NCBI GenBank assembly: GCA_002811675.1
Contig: PDIM01000001.1
Location: forward strand, 136,151 to 200,150
Source of the DNA: Ichthyosporea sp. XGB-2017a
Taxonomy: Eukaryota > Opisthokonta > Ichthyosporea
Direction of reading: 5' to 3'
Length of the DNA: 64,000 nt
Positions 45,154 through 56,670 of the stretch are shown piece after piece (position 1 is the stretch's first letter; each line of letters starts with the position of its first letter). The translations under genes were made by a program, and so were the position numbers. The notes under the pieces were generated by a model that was not told the origin of the DNA, searched no databases, and saw nothing but the letters and a program-made list of their open reading frames with translations.

Positions 45154-47463
45154 ATGGTAGAGGCGAGCAAGACGATGGTAAACGGGGAAGTGGAAGAGTT
45201 GGTATCCAGATTCAAAGATTGCTCTGCGAAGCTGCGGGATAATTTAATTCAGCTTCACCGCCTGCAGGGAGCAAGTGGTAGTTTACCGGAGGGAAAGCTA
45301 CTGAAACTTAAGAGCGGAGTTTTGTTTACGGAAATGAAAAAGTTCCGAAGGGACATCAACATCAGGGTAAAGTTGATAAAAGATGATACGGACAATCACC
45401 GAAAAAATGTTGACAGTCTTCATCTTAATCTGGATAACTTGCTGTATGAAAGAGGGCATATTAGAAAAGAAATTATGGAGTGCAAGGAATTTCGATCAAA
45501 GCACGAAGAAATTGATTTAGTTTCTTTGAAAGAATTTTATAAAAATGCCCCCCAAAAGTTAACAGGTTCGAGTGACAATCCTACTGCTGCTGAAGAAAAC
45601 TCTCACAAGCTTACGCTGAATCGATTAGCATGGGAGCTCCAAGAGCGAAAGAGGTTGAATGAAGAAAGCAAACAGTTGAAAGAGTTAGTTGAAAAGGAGA
45701 TGGGCGAAGTCAATGCGAACAAACAGTATCTAGAAGGTCTTCTTTCACACGTAGACAATCTTGTGCAGGCCTCTCTTCCAATTCAACAGCATATTCCACT
45801 TCCTGTTTCAGATCAGCTGCAGTTTAATGCATCCGCTAAGTACTTGCCCAAGCCATTGTACATGATTTACGCTCAAGCAGCTGCCTTTAAAGATGCATTT
45901 GATGCTGAGCATATTGAAATGAAAATTAATGGCGACTTTGAAATAGCCAAATTACTCCACAAGGCAAACATAAATGGGCGGGGAAAAGAAAAGATTGAAG
46001 CCAGTGGCTTGACGCCGGCCTCCCGTAAAGCTAGAAAAAGGCATGGCTCGGGAACGGAAAAGGTAGCAGATGATGGTGAAATGGCAGAAGAAGAAGCAGA
46101 AGCAAACCAAAAGTCGAAGAAAACTAAAGTCGATAATACAGAAGAAGTGGGAGAAGAAAAGGCGATGGCTATTGATGAACAAGGCGAGTCACAAAACAAA
46201 GTTGCTTTGAATTTTGAAAATTTGGACGAAGATGTGAAGGAATTGCTTGCAAGTCACCCTCTTAGTGTTGAAGTTAATATTGAATGCTGCAACGGTGTTG
46301 TATGTACACTCGAGTTCACCTATTTGACTTCTCTGAAGCTGATTACTGTGCGTACTCTTTGTTCTACTGTTGGAGGAGATTATAGTTCTTTCCTCGACAA
46401 AGATATTTTTAGCTCTGTTATATGCTCTGACAAAGCGTCATCGAAAAGTTCGTCGCTGCTTGCGTACCTCTACCCTGATGATTCTGGGGATGACACACCG
46501 AATCCATCCAACTATTATCAATTGAATGAAGTGGGTATTTCAGACTTTGGAGAAGTCGTACCGCTGGTTGGAAGGCCGTTTAAATGGGCGCAGTGGCTGG
46601 GAGGATTAGAATATTTGTCTATATCAGCAAGTAATGAGGACACCAGCACCGCACTTGGTGGGTCCGATTTTCAAACTCTAAGTAGACATTGTATGTCGCA
46701 GACACTAAAGTTTGTAAAAAGGCGAATCGAATCTCGTTTGTCATTGGAATATCAAATTTGGAATTTGCAGCAGAATAAGAAACTATCTCTTCCGGATATA
46801 CCAATTGTTCATAAGCTGTTCCCACTAAAGCCATTCTGCACCATGAGGGAGTTTAAAGAAGTGAATGTGGATGATGCCATAGAAAGGACTTTTAGAGGCA
46901 TAGGTTCTTCTGGCAGAAAATTCTTAGTCGAGTTCGAAAGGGATGGATTTGTTTTGCGATCTTATGCCTCTATGAAGCCCGACTATCCTAAATACCCTGC
47001 GAGCTTCCAGGTCTCTTTTTTGTCGACTACTGAAGGGGGACCAAAAGGAACGAAAGCTCGCAAAGAATTTTCTGATTGTAAATATTTAGCTAATGATACT
47101 TTTGGCATCGAGGAAGAAGTGAATGTGTATTGGGAAGAGCTTGTGCTGGAAGTTGATAATGGGGCTAAGGTGGACTCCAGAGATGCAAGAGATAATTCAA
47201 AGAAAAAAGAAGCGTTAGGTGATGATGAGAAAACGTTGCTGTCATTGGCAAAGTGTGATGGACTTCTGTTTACAATGCAACTTCGTCGCCTTCAGTTGTG
47301 TTTTGATATTTTGTTTGAGACTCTAAAGCGAGAGGGTAAGGGTGATATTTCAGAAAACAGTTTTGGGGAGGGAAAATTAAGCACTCGTCTAAGTCGCGGG
47401 AAAAACAGGGCGAGGCCATTTCGTTTCGATTCGGAATTGGAATTGTTTCATTTTCGCGACTAA
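45154..47463 (+). CDS. THOC5: THO complex subunit 5
   Basis: The protein is 769 aa from the first ATG, intronless. THOC5 belongs to the THO/TREX complex, which packages and exports nascent mRNA. The N-terminal coiled coil carries the family hallmarks LYERGHIRKEI, EFRSKHEEIDLVSLKEFYKNAP, LAWELQERKRLNE and a VQASLPIQ segment. A charged linker (about 285-350) has basic patches resembling nuclear localisation signals. The C-terminal part has SHPLSVEVNIEC, YPDDSGDDTPNPSNYYQL, W-LGGL and a final ARPFRFDSE. Length and order agree with metazoan THOC5 (about 683 aa), with longer loops near the C-terminus. Confidence 0.95.
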   Translation: MVEASKTMVNGEVEELVSRFKDCSAKLRDNLIQLHRLQGASGSLPEGKLLKLKSGVLFTEMKKFRRDINIRVKLIKDDTDNHRKNVDSLHLNLDNLLYERGHIRKEIMECKEFRSKHEEIDLVSLKEFYKNAPQKLTGSSDNPTAAEENSHKLTLNRLAWELQERKRLNEESKQLKELVEKEMGEVNANKQYLEGLLSHVDNLVQASLPIQQHIPLPVSDQLQFNASAKYLPKPLYMIYAQAAAFKDAFDAEHIEMKINGDFEIAKLLHKANINGRGKEKIEASGLTPASRKARKRHGSGTEKVADDGEMAEEEAEANQKSKKTKVDNTEEVGEEKAMAIDEQGESQNKVALNFENLDEDVKELLASHPLSVEVNIECCNGVVCTLEFTYLTSLKLITVRTLCSTVGGDYSSFLDKDIFSSVICSDKASSKSSSLLAYLYPDDSGDDTPNPSNYYQLNEVGISDFGEVVPLVGRPFKWAQWLGGLEYLSISASNEDTSTALGGSDFQTLSRHCMSQTLKFVKRRIESRLSLEYQIWNLQQNKKLSLPDIPIVHKLFPLKPFCTMREFKEVNVDDAIERTFRGIGSSGRKFLVEFERDGFVLRSYASMKPDYPKYPASFQVSFLSTTEGGPKGTKARKEFSDCKYLANDTFGIEEEVNVYWEELVLEVDNGAKVDSRDARDNSKKKEALGDDEKTLLSLAKCDGLLFTMQLRRLQLCFDILFETLKREGKGDISENSFGEGKLSTRLSRGKNRARPFRFDSELELFHFRD

Positions 47464-47578
47464 AAAATAGAGATCTCTTGTCGTTTCAGAGGTACAGTTT
47501 ATTTTGTGAAACGCATAGAAAATATCAAGCTCTAATTTCACAAAGACACCTTGGCTTAAAGATAATCGTCCAGATTTA

Positions 47579-47584
47579 AATAAA
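47579..47584 (+). terminator. Poly(A) signal of THOC5
   Basis: AATAAA begins 116 nt after the stop codon. Confidence 0.5.
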
Positions 47585-47708
47585 CCAATTCAGAGAGAAT
47601 GACACAAGAGGCTTAAATGACAGTGTAGATATATAACGAGTGGAGAATGTTCCCGGGTTCAGGACTGTGGAAGTGTAGAAATTCACAAAAAGCAAAAGCG
47701 AAAAAAAC

Positions 47709-47992
47709 TTAAACGTCTCTACGTATCACCCCAGGAAATCCCTTCGGAAGTTGATATCTTCTTGGTTCGTGCGCCTTAGGACCAAAGTATGCAATGAGGG
47801 GAGCTAGGTTTACAAAGTGCATCACACAATTCAATAAAAAGGCAAAAGCATGCTCAATAAAAACTCCTCGATTGTCTCATTTTCTAACAAACTTTAGGTA
47901 TCAATTCTATAATACTTACAAACACCCCCAAGGACACAGGACATAAATAAAACTGGCTGTGTCTTCCACGATTGATACAAAAATTCTCTCAT
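47709..47992 (-). CDS. Probable complex I accessory subunit, NDUFA3/B9-like
   Basis: Exons 47992-47920 and 47803-47709 (116-nt intron, GTAAGT..CCTAG, phase 1) give 55 aa. The peptide starts MREFLYQSWKTQPVLF. It then has one membrane helix (about 13-32) and ends in a positively charged, proline-containing tail (GPKAHEPRRYQLPKGFPG). This resembles NDUFA3/NUO9.5 subunits: EPVL..GG.., PYF, then a Pro-rich tail. A non-coding exon may precede it, with donor GTACGT near 48139 and a T-rich acceptor at 48001. The acceptor of intron 1 is the uncertain point: an earlier AG would insert residues before PLIAYF. Identity rests on a short match. Confidence 0.5.
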
Positions 47993-48581
47993 GATGCAGT
48001 CTAAAAAAAAGAACAACTAAATTTCGCAACAGTGGCAAACGACGGAAAAAGTAAGAGTTTTGAAAACCGGTTAAGAAACTAAATAAATAACTCTAAAATA
48101 TTCCGCGCAGAAAAGACTAAAAATACACCCTTTATACGTACCAGTTACAAACCGTAATCTATCTATCTCTTCAAAGATTAACAACTAAAATCAAATCAGT
48201 TACTTCCTGTTGCACAAACGCACCCTTTGAATAAAACACAAAAAATATAAAAATATAAAAAAAGGAAGAAAGCAACAGTTCGCCAGAGACATCGACAACT
48301 TTATAACTAATCCCTATAACCCTAATCCCTCCACACCCACTGCAGTCTGCAGCCGGCGGCGGCCATCATTCTGAAACAAAGCCGTGGCCCGTGGGCCGTG
48401 AGGTTTCTTGTCCAGTCTTGCTCACAAGTCACAAGTCACAACACTCAACAGTGCTCGCCTCTCTCCAGAGTAAAGTAGCAGCTGGACTGAGTGACCAGGA
48501 GTCAAGATACCTTGATGTTTATTTACAAGCGACCCGAATATGGTTACCGTGCTTCCCTTTGCGACTGAATTAATTGCACAG
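47993..48581. other. Stretch upstream of the NDUFA3-like gene and 3' of TMEM104
   Basis: Probably contains a 5' UTR intron of the NDUFA3-like gene (48001 to about 48139). A TAACCCTA motif is at 48317-48324. No other coding exon was recognised. Confidence 0.4.
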
Positions 48582-50177
48582 CTAAGTGAGTTTACTCACA
48601 AAATATAGACAACAGCAGAAGAGAACAAAGGCTTTCCACATGGTACTGGAAAATGGCGACTCGTACGGGTTTTCATAGCGCCCATGAAGCTTTGTAATCA
48701 CAGCTTTACAGCTGACGGCAAGAAATACCGGTACTATAAACATTATACCCATCCCAGCATACGACCCCGTTAGCATCACTAGAAACTTTATATTCCTAGT
48801 GCAATAAGCAATTGCTATAGGAGGTACAAATGAAATGCAAGAAAAAACAAATGATGTAAGCATATCCACGCGTTCACTTGTTGTTGAATTGCCTGAAGTC
48901 TCAGGAACATTAAATAAGTAGCGAAGATTATTTCGCAGAGTGATGCAAATTAAAGGAAAGTTGGAAGTCAATGTGAAAACTGGATAAAGGCTCAAGAAGT
49001 TGCCGACGATATCGGGCTTGAAATGAAGAAAGTTGAGCGTATATAACTGACGAAGGTCATCCCGAGGAAACGCAAACGATGCTGTAGCGCACAGCACTAA
49101 GTAGAATAAAAATATAATGGCGTAGTCAATCATAAGAAATTGTGTAAGCCCTGTCTTTGTTTCTATGGGCTTTATGATACCCGGCAGACTATGATGACAC
49201 ATGAACGAAAATACAATCGAACCAAGAAGCTGCACAAACACATTAGCCAAAAGTCGCTTTAACACAAACAAAAATAAGTTTTTTGCTTACATCTTTCAAT
49301 CCCGAGCTGTTCCACACAGTCACTTCATGCAACGGGACCCCATCACCCTTGAAGATTTTCATCGACGCCAGAAACACCATCAATGACATTGCCGCACATC
49401 TCATTGTCATTGTAAACATTTGTAGATACTTTGTCTTTTGAAAATTCATAAGGCAAAATGGAAACATACAGCATGAGAACAGTGTCAAATAGTATATATA
49501 CTCAGCATCAAAATTTTCTGTCACCGTATTCATTCTTTGCGTTAGAGTTGTGGAAACCACAACAGCATAAATTGCCAAATCCCCGAATAGGTACAAAACC
49601 AATAGAAGGTAAAACAATTTCCCTCCGATTTGCGGAAAAAATAATTCGGCCATCTGACCCATTTCAATTTGATCTTCTATTACGAAAATTGAGTTTCCCT
49701 TGTTTGTTTCTCTTAAATCTTCCTCCGACAATCTTCTCTTCCCTGCAGCAGCTTTACTACCTATTAATCCTAATTCTATGTCCGGGATCATCAAATCTCC
49801 CTCTCCGCTACTGTAACCATCTACACTTCCCAGCCTTTTCGTTACTCCAGGAGGTATTTTTTTTGCCTGCCCTTTTGCCTTTTGAAGGCGCATCATGCAG
49901 TTGGCGGCCGCTAAAGCTTCTAACACATAAGTAGCTGTTATGAAGCCTAAAAATCCAACAAAACTTAGTAAAAGGGACCCAGCAAGAATTCCAGCTTTTC
50001 CGTATGTATTTGGCATAGCTAACGAACCCACCCCAACTACCAAGTTAAACACATACATGGACCCAGCCTAGCAATTAAATCAATAGCACAACTATTTAGC
50101 TCCTCTACAGGTTTACCAAAGTAGACAGAGGCGGTATTCACTTTTCTTACCTTCTTACTATATGTAGAGCTAGACAT
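48582..50177 (-). CDS. TMEM104: TMEM104-like amino-acid-transporter-fold membrane protein
   Basis: Exons 50177-50151, 50067-49291 and 49229-48582 (introns of 83 and 61 nt, all phase 0) give 483 aa. The first exon has only nine codons (MSSSTYSKK). Helix 1 is YVFNLVVGVGSLAMP, as in APC/AAAP carriers. A cytosolic loop (about 75-130) follows, then IEMGQMAELFF, LYLFGDLAIYA, FQKTKYLQ, FSFMCHHSLPGII, TLNF, FPVFT-type and FPLICITLRNN segments. These appear in the same order as in human TMEM104 (496 aa). The substrate of TMEM104 is not established. All three exon joins restore the family sequence exactly. Confidence 0.92.
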
Positions 50178-50786
50178 CTTGGCAGTTAATCGGTAGGCAC
50201 GGCTTTCCCTCCACTAACAAATATCCTATTAAAGCACCAACTCCCCAACCCCCCCCCTCCCCAACCTTCACAACCCAGTGTCTTTCAACTTATGCTCCAG
50301 CCTCCAGAGCCCTCTTCCCATACAGGCTACAGCGCAGAAACGAGCCCAGCAAACCTAGAAAAGTTGAGCACCGGTAACTGGATTGTGCGTTATAACATCC
50401 ACCTACCTTCCACTAGATTGGGTGTTAAGGGGGTCTTCACATACACTGGACTATGTAGTCGAGGGATTTGTAAAACTGTACACTGCCTCTAACCTGCTGC
50501 AGCTGAGTTCCACAACAACCAACCGCAGCAGCATGAGCGCTGTACTTGCAGTCGTACACGTCGCAGCTACTTGGTAGGGGTAGGGGTAGGTGATGACTCT
50601 AGTACTGGGTTTTGGGACGTGGCAGCCTTGATCAAAGTTGATTTGAAAGGTTACATACATTTTATTTTCATTATTCGCTCCTTGGCTAGACGCGAGGAAA
50701 GACATAACTTATAACTACATCAAAATTGAACAGAGTTGATTTGGAAAAGTAACTTTGTAACTTTATCGAGCGGTATTTCTCTAATC
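50178..50786. promoter_or_regulatory. Divergent upstream region of TMEM104 and WBP2
   Basis: A 609-bp region. A G-rich direct repeat with two TAGGGG units lies at 50572-50590, and a C-run at 50250-50260. No exon seen. Confidence 0.35.
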
Positions 50787-51621
50787 ATGGCTATGAATTT
50801 TGCAGCAACTACACCCGAGGGTGGTTTGGTTTCCCTGCCAAACGAAAGAATCATTTTTAGTGAGAAGGCAGTAGAGTTTTCAATGGAATCTCCGGGACCT
50901 ATGCTTTCATCAAAAGGGTTTATTTACATATCAGACCAGAGAATAGTATTTGTATCTCATCCCCAAAGCAATGATCCTAATGCGTTTCAGAATTTTACAT
51001 TTCCTCTCTATCTTGTTAGAGATGCGAGTCTGAAGCAGCCAATTTTCGGTTCTAACTATTTTACGGGATTCGTTGATCCTCTTCCAGACGGTAAGTCAAA
51101 ATGTATACTTTGTATACTTTGTATTTGTATACTTTCATTGGACGTCTCAAAAGTTTCTGTACTGACTATTTTAGACAGGTGGGTTGATTTCTTCATCTCC
51201 CTTTAAGTTTGTGTTTTCGGAAGGAGGGGCAACAGAGTTTGCAACACAGTACCTCAGAGTCTCGGAGGCAGTGCACAGGGGGCCTGCATCTGCTTACGTT
51301 TCCCAACCACATGTTGCACCTCAAGGTTTCTTCACAGTAGGAAACACAATGGAAGGTCCTCCTCCTCCAATGTATGCTGAATCCTTTTGTCATGGAAGCG
51401 GCCCTAGTGGCCAAGCGTCTGCAGCAGAAGCTAAACGCATAGAAGCCGAAGGGAAGCAGGGGCCCTCAAGTAATCCTCCTATGGCACCACCCCCAGAGTA
51501 TGCCCATCCAACGCCACCCCCAATGCCCATGTCTAGTCAACCCCCACAACCATCACAGGATGCCAATGCCACTGGTGCTGCACCACCTCCTCCCTCCTAT
51601 GAATCTTCCTTCAATCACTAA
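50787..51621 (+). CDS. WBP2: WW-domain-binding protein 2 (GRAM domain, PPxY motifs)
   Basis: Exons 50787-51090 and 51179-51621 (88-nt intron, GTAAGT..GACAG, phase 1) give 248 aa. The N-terminal GRAM/PH-like domain (about 10-135) has the family segments KGFIYISDQRIVFVS, FPLYLVRDASLKQP and FGSNYFTG. The C-terminus is proline-rich and carries two PPxY motifs (PPEY and PPSY), ligands for WW domains of YAP, NEDD4-type ligases and relatives. In animals WBP2 is a transcriptional co-activator. Length is near the human protein (261 aa). It is convergent with CDC6. A second in-frame ATG follows two codons after the first. Confidence 0.93.
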
Positions 51622-51853
51622 TTTTTCGAGGCCGTTTGATAAACGCTTTATAGTGCTATTTAGTTATTTATTGTGATGACTAGCATATTTGTGAGTAAAT
51701 ATTCGAGAGAGAATTAAGTAAAAAAGAAAAAAAAAAACAGCGAAGCAACTTTCCTCTTTTCAGAATTTGAGACAGAGCGAACATGCCTTGCGGGTGTGCT
51801 AAGCCGTTCGTAGAATACCATCAACGCGAGTGTTTTGCAAGGTGGATTTCGCA

Positions 51854-53608
51854 TTAATTAAGGAGGGGTCTAAGAAAATTAGACTCTTTAATAACGTGGG
51901 CAACATCGGCGTCCTCTACTGAGAGTTTGATTTTACTCAACCGCACTTGCTTGTTCGGGGTAACCGAAATAAGCCCGGTGTTAGCAAGCACTGAGCACAT
52001 GTCATTAAATTCTGACGACGAAACTGCATGAACGTCCTTTCGATTACAGATATGTACATAGTTTTCGTGCACTTTACCAACAAGAAATTCGTTTTTGTTA
52101 ATTGATGTTCTAACCAATAAAAGCACGGAACAAAGAACAAGTTTTTGTTGTAGTGAAAGATTTTTCATTTTTTGTATGTGTGGTGAGCCAAAAACAAGAG
52201 AGATTATTTTGCTCATGTGGGACATCGTCACCCTGGGTAGTTCTTTTAAAGTTTTGTTCTCTTTTGAGCCCTGCTCCATTTTTTCAATACATGCCATTTC
52301 CAGAGCCCTTCGTGAAATATCCAAAACCTTTCTAGCATCACCAGAAACAGCAGCCACTTTGCGACAGCAGAACTCCAATGTTATCTTGTCAAATACTATC
52401 TCTCCATCTTTCAAAGGCACACTATCTATTCTGTTTTTCAAAATTGCAAGAAGTTGGTCTTTGTCATACGGTTCAAAGTTTAGCAGTTGCGGCTCACACC
52501 CTTTGGCTTTCAAGCGAGGAAGCAATCTTTCAGTTAAGTCCAAAGCGTTTGCAATGCCAATTAAGACAAGCCGTGAATTATAAAGTCGGGGCCACTCGAA
52601 GAGCTTATAAAGAACACTTTGGTCTTGACTACTAAGTTGATCAATTTCATCAGCTATGAGCACAATAGGTTTGCGAAACCTTGTGGACACAAAAAGATCT
52701 TCTAACGCCTTCACAACGTCCTTTTCATTGGAGGCAAACTTCGAAACTTTCAGCTCCTTCAAAATGGCGGAATAAATCCCTTTGGCGTCGTTGAACTTCA
52801 TGCAATTAATAAAAATTTGCTTAGAAGTTTGCAACTTGTGTTTTTTCTCCCAGTTTTTAATTTTCGTAGACAGTTCACTAAGAGATGCTGTTTTACCCGT
52901 TCCAGGTGCTCCGGATATGTATAGACTTCCGGGAATCTTTTTCTTCAAACAGTTTTGCCAGAAGTTAGTGATAGTTTCATGCTCTTCATTTCGCGAAATA
53001 ATAGACGATGGTACAGATGACAAGTTCAGAGCAGCCTTGATCTGATTTACAATATCCATAAGTGTCACTTCTTGTTCTCCTTCTTCTTCTTCACTCTCCT
53101 CAGTCTCCGCTTCATCTTCTTCTTCCCTTTTCTTGGCGGGAAGAATAACATCAGCAATCTTCGTGTTGGATCTAGTGGACCTCTTGCTTGGAGTTGGCTT
53201 GGCAGTCGAGTCTTCCGAACTCTTTACATCATCGGAGAAGAGTACCTTCCTGTTTCGGCTACTTCTTCTTTGGCTAGCAGATGCTATTTGAGATTTACTT
53301 TTCGTTGAAGAGTTTAAAGTCAATTCTTTCAAGATTTTGCTCTCTTCTAAAGGGGATTCAGGCACGCTCTTTTTTCTAGTTCTACTTCTTCCTTCAGTTT
53401 TAAACGCCTCGTTTATCAATGGCTGCTTCTCCTTTAGAGCTAATGCAGTTAAAAAAGAAAAAAGACTATTTTTAGTGGAGGTGGCACTTAAAGCATCAAT
53501 GTTTGACAACTAAACAGAGGGTCCCTGCTTACCTATTCTTGTTGATTTTTTTCTTCCGCTAGCAGCTGCAAGCATAGCAGAGCTAGTTTTTTCAGGAGAT
53601 TTAGGCAT
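51854..53608 (-). CDS. CDC6: CDC6 replication-licensing AAA+ ATPase
   Basis: Exons 53608-53533 and 53439-51854 (93-nt intron, GTAAGC..TTAG, phase 1) give 553 aa. CDC6 loads the MCM2-7 helicase onto ORC at origins. The N-terminal regulatory region is basic with Ser/Thr-Pro sites likely phosphorylated by CDKs (S4-P, S54-P, T108-P). Walker A GAPGTGKT is at 202-209 and Walker B IADEIDQL at about 288-294. The CDC6-specific sensor region LIGIANALDLTERLLPRL and a C-terminal winged helix follow. The wording of these motifs is metazoan-like CDC6, not ORC1 (no BAH domain). The upstream acceptor chosen gives the in-frame join STRI-ALKEKQ; reading straight through the intron meets a stop. Confidence 0.94.
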
Positions 53609-54369
53609 GTCTATTTTGCAATATGGTCTGATTACCGAAATACGTCGTCAGTCACGCTACAGCAGACGTATTTGACGGGAAGTCTGGATAGTGCAAGGTA
53701 AACTAATCTTGGAAGGTACTTCACTGATCACAGCACAGTGTTGAGTTTGGACATGGACATCCAGTTGGTGTTGGTTATCCTAAAGCTAGCTTTGTTGCAC
53801 TTGGGAGGGAGGGGGGAGTAAGGGCCAGTGAGTGTATTAGCGGCCCCACATTCCTCCACACCACCCACGAGCCATGATGCATCATCAGCAGGTGGACTGT
53901 GCTGTGGACTGTGGTTGGGGACAAAAGGGCGGGAAACTGATTCAATGCCAGGGCCCAGGGTTAGGGGTCCAGGGTGCTGTAGTCGCAGATCTATTTATAG
54001 CTGCCCTGCATGCCTAGCAACAACCCCCATAGTAGTCTATAGCTATAGTGAAGGAAAAAGAGCCACTGATCTGATGATCCGAGTAGTGCAGCAAGAGTCA
54101 TCAACCACAGGGGGGCCTCGCTCTTCCCTCCCTCCATTCCTAGCTAGCTATGTACATAGTGTAGCTTGTGCAAGAAATTAGACACTCTACTTCTGTGCAC
54201 CAAATATATTATTGTATTATTCATTGTTTAGTTATGACCCCATCCATTTATCTGCTCCATAGTATATTCCCCTTTATCTTGGTTGATTCACCTCATGCAA
54301 CAACAGGGAGGCCTAATCAGTAACAGGGCAAACAAGTAAAGCACAGAATAGTATTAATCCGTGACAAAG
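53609..54369. promoter_or_regulatory. Divergent upstream region of CDC6 and CFAP52
   Basis: A 761-bp region between divergent starts. A G-quadruplex-capable motif with four G runs lies at 53951-53974, with GGGTTAGGGG as its core. AT-rich DNA (54190-54240) follows. No exon was seen; the open frame at 53828-54181 has no recognisable protein. Confidence 0.4.
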
Positions 54370-56489
54370 ATGGAGGGTGAGGACTGCGAGCAGAGTATGA
54401 AATTACTGTGCACTATCGGCTTTGGTGGAAAAGTTCCTCAAGGCTTAGTGGTGCATCCTGGTCAAAAGCATGCTTGCTATCCACTTGGATCAACTGTTGT
54501 GGTGCGTGATCTAGAAACAGGAAATCAGAGCTTTCTTCATGGGCATACTAATACGCTCTCGTGCCTGGCAATATCCAAGAGCGGCCGATATGTTGCCTCT
54601 GGCCAGATTACTCACATGGGTTTTCAGGTAAGACTTTCACAATTATAGAATTTACTTGAATGTTGTTGGAGAAACTAAAAGTTTTTCTCTTTTGGTTCTT
54701 TCATATTGGGAACAACTAGGCTTTGATTATAGTTTGGGATTTTGAAACAAGGCAAGCGAAGCATTCTCTTACTCTCCACAAAGTTAAGGTTCAGAGTCTG
54801 TCCTTCTCTCATGACGATAAATATCTTCTATCTTTGGGTGGACAAGACGATAACAGCGTGGTTTTATGGGATCTGGAAACAGGTAATCCTGTATGTGGAG
54901 CCGTATCAGCAATGAAGAGTGCCGGAGCAGCCCTCACTTGCGCCTACTGCAATACGAACAACCTCAGCTTTGTTACCGGGGGCAATCAAACTCTTCGAGT
55001 TTGGACTATTGACCTGAACAGCAAAAAAATGACCCCTGTAGACTGCCAGTTAGGCTCACTTAAGAGGGTCGTTAGATGCATTGAGATAAGTGATGACGAT
55101 GAGTATATGTACTGCGGTACAACTTCAGGGGACCTCCTTCAAGTAAACATGAGGACCAAGCTTTTCAAATGTGAAGGACCAAGAAAGGACAAATACAGTC
55201 TAGGAATCATTTCCGCAACTTTGAAGAACAAAGATTACATTTTAGTTGGATGTGGTGATGGAACAATATCTTTAATTAAGAGATCGAGCATGAAAAGTAT
55301 ACGAAGCACTAAAGTAGAAGGCGCAGTGACAAGTATTGTATTTTACAGACCAGACAGACTATTTGCAGGCACAGCCGAATCTAATATCTACGACGTTGAC
55401 ATGAATACTTTGGAGACAACCCTCCTGAAGACATGTCACTATGACAGCATCAATGATATTACTTTCGCAACTGGCTGTTCTGACTTGTTCGCCACTTGCT
55501 CTGAAAACGATATTCGCATCTGGAACACCTACACAAGTAGTGAGATGCTTAGAATCACAGTCCCAAACCTTATCTGCCACTCCGTCGTTTTTGGCTACGA
55601 CGGTAGATCAATTATTACGGGATGGAATGATGGTAAGATTCGATGCTATACCCCAAGGTCTGGGAAACTGATTTTTACTATCAATGATGCGCACAATAAG
55701 GGTGTTACAGCTGTTACTGGCACACACGACTGCAAAAAGGTACTGAGTGGAGGTGGAGATGGCCAGGTTCGAGTTTGGGATGTCACTCCAAAAAGTCAGA
55801 AAATGAAAGGTGCCATGAAAGAGCACAAATCTACAGTTAACTCGATCATGGTAAAACGTGATGACTCTGAATGTGTAACAGCGAGCAGTGACGGATCCTG
55901 TATTGTGTGGAATTTGCGTCGATTTTTGAGAAACCAAGTGTTGTTTTCTGCCACGATGTTCAAGGCTGTGAGCTATCATCCTGATGAATGTCAGATTATT
56001 ACAGTTGGTTCAGACCGAAAAATTGGATACTGGGAAGCTTTCGACGGAAGCGCAATTAGAGAGCTCGAAGGCTCAACGTCTGGGTCAATTAATGGCCTTG
56101 ATATTTCAGCTGATGGAGAATATTTGATCACCGGAGGAAGCGATAAGCTCATTAAAGTTCGCAAATACTGCGAAGGCTCCGTTACACACATTGGGGTTGG
56201 ACATAGTGGAGATATTAACACGGTAAAAATCTGCCCCAACTCTCGATTTGTTGTTAGTGTAAGCGCCGATGGAGCTATTTTAATATGGGAATATCCATTT
56301 TCAGCTGCAGCTTGTGAAGCAGCAAAAATGATGGAAAAGGCAGCACAAATGGAGTCAACATCTGAAGAAGTTGCAGAAGAGACTGCACAAGAAGAACCAG
56401 CTGAAGAACTATCCGACGAGATCGCTGGTAAGGATGAGAGTCCGGACAATGAGCCAGCTTCGGTTGCTACAGCGACCGGAGAACAGTAG
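54370..56489 (+). CDS. CFAP52: CFAP52 (WDR16) axonemal doublet-microtubule inner protein
   Basis: Exons 54370-54627 and 54720-56489 (92-nt intron, GTAAGA..CTAG, phase 0) give 675 aa. CFAP52 is a two-propeller WD40 protein that sits inside the B-tubule of ciliary doublets and stabilises it. The whole protein follows the human sequence: GQ-THMGFQ at the splice junction, SLGGQDDNSVVLWD, TTSGDLLQVN-RTKL, ITVPNLICH, WNDGKIRCYTP, VTASSDGSCIVW, LEGSTSGSINGLDI and VSVSADGAILIWEYP. An acidic Glu-rich tail of ~70 residues follows the last blade and is additional to the human protein. This is strong evidence for a motile flagellum. It is convergent with the coiled-coil gene. Confidence 0.97.
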
Positions 56490-56537
56490 AAACCATGAAC
56501 ATTATTGACTTACGAGCTGTAGTTTGGTGGTTCAGCA

Positions 56538-56568
56538 TTTATTTTTCTTTTCTCATATTGGAAATAAA
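56538..56568. terminator. Crossed poly(A) signals of CFAP52 and the coiled-coil gene
   Basis: Plus-strand AATAAA is at 56563-56568. A minus-strand AATAAA is at 56543-56538, already beyond the plus-strand signal, so the two 3' UTRs overlap if these are used. Confidence 0.5.
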
Positions 56569-56670
56569 AAGCACTTAAAATTTAGTCTTAAGATTCGATG
56601 GACCAGTATAGTATAGTAAATCAATAAATAATAAAAGTCTGCACTTTCAAGGAGCTAATACTAAGTTACT

